31,585 nucleotides of DNA, from the NCBI GenBank assembly GCA_934647945.1, contig CAKUFK010000020.1, forward strand, positions 1 to 31,585. The letters are read 5' to 3'. Positions 29,805 to 31,585 of this stretch are shown one piece after another (within the stretch, counting starts at the first letter, position 1; each line of letters starts with the position of its first letter). The notes beneath the pieces were generated by a model. The model made no database searches. It was not told the origin of the DNA and saw nothing but the letters and a program-made list of their open reading frames with translations. A program made the position numbers and the translations under genes. The stretch comes from an uncultured Eubacteriales bacterium. Lineage in GTDB: Bacteria; Bacillota; Clostridia; Oscillospirales; Acutalibacteraceae.

Positions 29805-30623
29805 CTATGCATGAAGAAGATTGTCCAAAGGACTGAATTCCGGGAATTTAGGAACCAGTTTCCGGGTTGTAGAGTGGACATACTTCTTGACCATTTCAAG
29901 ACTGGTATGGCCTAGAATCTGCTGTAAAGCGTACATGTCCCCGCCGTTCTCCAGATACCGGGTGGCAAAGGTGTGCCGCAGAAGATGAGCACGGAGCCGG
30001 GGAATGCCGGAACGCTTTTTCAGCTTGCGGAACATCTGGCGGAGGGTGGCATCCGTGACCGGCTGGAGGTTGGACATGAGGAAAACCCGGTCAGTAGAAG
30101 CACACCCCGGACGGCGCGAGAGATACCGAAACAGGAATTTGCGAGTATTCATCCCGAGCGGAACCACCCGCTGCTTGTTGCCTTTGCCGTCCACGATGAT
30201 ATAACCCTCTGGTAAATGGGTATGTTCCATGGTGAGGGTGACAACCTCATGAAGCCGAAGGCCACTGTCAAGCATGAGAGAACACATACAGTAGTTGCGG
30301 AGATGCACCAGATACCGGAGATTGAAACAGAAAAGAAGCCGACGAACTTCCGAATCAGTCAGAACGTCAATGGCCTTGCGTTGTGCCTTTGGAAGCCGGA
30401 ACTTCTCCGAGAGGTTGACCAAGATATATTCCTGCTGATAACACCAAGTCAGGAAAGAACGCAAAGCCCGGATATATGTCTGAATGGTGGTACTGCTGAT
30501 ATTTCGCTCTGCAAGGTGCAAATAATACGCTCTAAGGCTGTTTAAAGTGATTTCCTGTAATGGAGTGTCAGAACCGGCGAAACGGGCATACAGGCCCACA
30601 GAAAGGCTATAATATTGTATCAT
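29805..30623 (-). pseudogene. N-terminally truncated second tyrosine integrase
   Basis: The 272-residue frame parallels the first integrase from its residue 26 or so: MIQYY aligns with LRYYR. It keeps the catalytic residues (Arg123 in DSGLRLHE, GKGNKQR, HLLRH, LGHTSLEM and the nucleophile in VKKYVH) and the C-terminal SPLDNL. About 22 N-terminal residues are missing, a TAG stops the frame six codons upstream, and ATG 30623 has no ribosome binding site. The DNA turns GC-rich and unrelated shortly beyond. I read it as the surviving end of a second tandem element. It could still be active if expressed, hence the uncertainty over pseudogene status. Confidence 0.75.
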
Positions 30624-31130
30624 TATTGCGATAATATACTAGAGGTATTTAGAAGTATATAGTAGCTTTAAACGTAAACGTTCACGCCCTTTGCCGATGC
30701 CCATCTTTCCGCAAACGATTGCGCTCAGTTCGCCTGCTCGGATGCAGCCGCCCTCAAGTGGGGGCGCGGCTGCCGCCGGTTTCCGGCGGTATCTCTTCGC
30801 GGGGAAATATCGATTTTAACTGTCTCTTCAACAAAACAGGGCGCATCCTCAGGATGCGCCCTGTTTTTTCGTGGAGCGGCGGGGGTTTATGCGCAGGGCA
30901 TCCCGAAATGCCCCGGAAACGGAAATGGAAAAATTGACGGGGGCTATTCATGGGCGGCCCGCGCCACGAAATACGTGCCCAAGGGTTCAGATGTGCGGCT
31001 GTAGCGAAAAAAATGGAAAGTCGATACAGGAAAAAACCGGCGGGAGATACGCATAGCCAAAAAGCAAGTCGCCCGGCCTTCTCATATCCTTCTTTTTTGC
31101 GGGCGGCCTTCCAAATACAGAACGCAAGCC
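30624..31130. other. Intergenic region, structured, no supported gene
   Basis: The left 60 bp is AT-rich and belongs to the remnant element. From about 30680 it becomes GC-rich. Two perfect adjacent stems occur at 30744-30789 (GCAGCCGC/GCGGCTGC and CCGCCGG-TTT-CCGGCGG), followed by a terminator at 30833-30869. Frames after 30870 lack ribosome binding sites and family features. The hairpins plus terminator could be a small RNA transcribed rightward. Confidence 0.45.
30833..30869 (+). terminator. Orphan intrinsic terminator
   Basis: AAAACAGGGCGCATCC pairs perfectly with GGATGCGCCCTGTTTT around a TCA loop and ends in T6. No protein gene on the plus strand precedes it, so it either ends a noncoding RNA or is left over from a deleted gene. 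Confidence 0.88.
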
Positions 31131-31159
31131 TTGACTTTATTCGCCTTTGCGATTATCAT
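31131..31159 (+). promoter_or_regulatory. Promoter of the terminal HTH gene
   Basis: TTGACT (31131-31136) and TATCAT (31154-31159) are spaced by 17 bp, about 60 bp before the start codon. Confidence 0.6.
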
Positions 31160-31220
31160 TTATAATGGAAGGTATATCAATCGACGATATGGCGGGCAGA
31201 ACGTGCCGGGAGGATCTAGA

Positions 31221-31415
31221 ATGAAGTATCTGTCTGTAACCCAAACAGCGGAAAAATGGGGGATCTCTGCCCGCCGCGTACAAATTTTGTGCAGTGGAAA
31301 CCGCATACCGGGTGCTGTGCGTATTGGCCATACATGGGCGATTCCTGACAATGCGCCGAAACCAGAGGACGCGAGAATTAAGAGCGGTAAGTATATCAAG
31401 CCGAAAACACGATAG
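31221..31415 (+). CDS. Small helix-turn-helix DNA-binding protein
   Basis: The 64-residue protein starts MKYLSVTQTAEKWGISARRV, a typical excisionase/MerR-like helix-turn-helix. RIPGAVRIGHTWAIP follows as the wing, with a basic tail. Such proteins are common in Clostridia and often accompany toxin-antitoxin or mobile genes, but no partner is visible here. The start is ATG 31221, 7 nt after GGGAGG. A frame open to 31131 overlaps the promoter and is not used. Confidence 0.8.
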   Translation: MKYLSVTQTAEKWGISARRVQILCSGNRIPGAVRIGHTWAIPDNAPKPEDARIKSGKYIKPKTR

Positions 31416-31533
31416 CTATGAGGAAACCCGGCTGGGGAAAGCTTTATGGACACGGCCCCATGCCGTGTGTTGTCTGGAGACAGGATTACATTGAAGGACT
31501 AGGAGAGCGGTGCATTGCCCGTGAAATCCGACA

Positions 31534-31565
31534 ACGTACCGTCTTTTGTAAGGCGGTACGTTTTT
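31534..31565 (+). terminator. Terminator downstream of the HTH gene
   Basis: AACGTACCG and CGGTACGTT, with an inner CTT/AAG pairing, form a stem followed by TTT. It lies about 120 bp after the HTH stop. Between them is another hairpin, ACACGGC/GCCGTGT (31451-31469), and no gene. Confidence 0.8.
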
Positions 31566-31585
31566 GTCGGTAAAGAGGTAAGATT

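Noticed and set aside
30871..31165. Short plus-strand frames after the orphan terminator
   Set aside because: No ribosome binding site and no recognisable features; two overlapping frames are equally unsupported.

Overview
The window is a GC-rich bacterial chromosome segment, most likely from the class Clostridia (Firmicutes), possibly a relative of Oscillospiraceae/Ruminococcaceae. The reasons are strong AGGAGG-type ribosome binding sites, several TTG/GTG starts, Firmicutes-type promoters and terminators, meso-diaminopimelate synthesis through DapL, a YqeG/AroQ/PepP neighbourhood and a divergent PRPP synthetase of clostridial type. No species name can be supported.

Layout: (1) 1-497 is an 88-bp tandem array, each junction forming a perfect hairpin. 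(2) 573-4423 is an operon for a divergent PRPP synthetase, NadB and NadC, ending in a strong terminator; nadA is not present. (3) 4424-5922 (minus) holds a small unknown gene, a serine recombinase and a possible micro-ORF. (4) 5985-7969 (minus) pairs a GT4 glycosyltransferase with a PlsC-type acyltransferase; it diverges from a DUF1905 gene through overlapping promoters. (5) 8497-11565 encodes a 1022-aa PAS/GGDEF/PAS/GGDEF/EAL cyclic-di-GMP protein. (6) 11774-14428 (minus) is a metal-efflux operon: ArsR/CadC-like sensor, HMA chaperone and P1B-2 ATPase, with a consensus promoter and an SmtB-type operator. (7) 14462-15063 is a noncoding, hairpin-rich stretch. (8) 15138-19540 (minus) holds YqeG, an endonuclease IV-like TIM barrel, an XRE membrane regulator, a methyltransferase, AroQ and an aminopeptidase P. 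(9) 19927-26376 (plus) is carA, a carB-dapF gene fusion, and dapL, behind a leader terminator. (10) 26517-26592 is tRNA-Lys(UUU), used as the integration site of a compact 3.16-kb element (tyrosine integrase, HUH Rep, small protein, excisionase-like HTH, XRE repressor, structured RNA/DNA). An 88-bp direct repeat bounds it, and a second, N-terminally truncated integrase follows: the remnant of a tandem element. (11) 30624-31585 has structured noncoding DNA, an orphan terminator and a small HTH gene.

How genes connect: PRPP made by the first gene is the cosubstrate of NadC. CarAB feeds pyrimidines and arginine, while DapL plus the DapF domain complete meso-DAP for peptidoglycan and lysine. The most striking observations are the in-frame CarB-DapF fusion, in which DapF can only be complete as part of the fusion, and the minimal integrated replicon at tRNA-Lys with its three-way-junction element. 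All functional calls come from reading motifs; no database search was possible.
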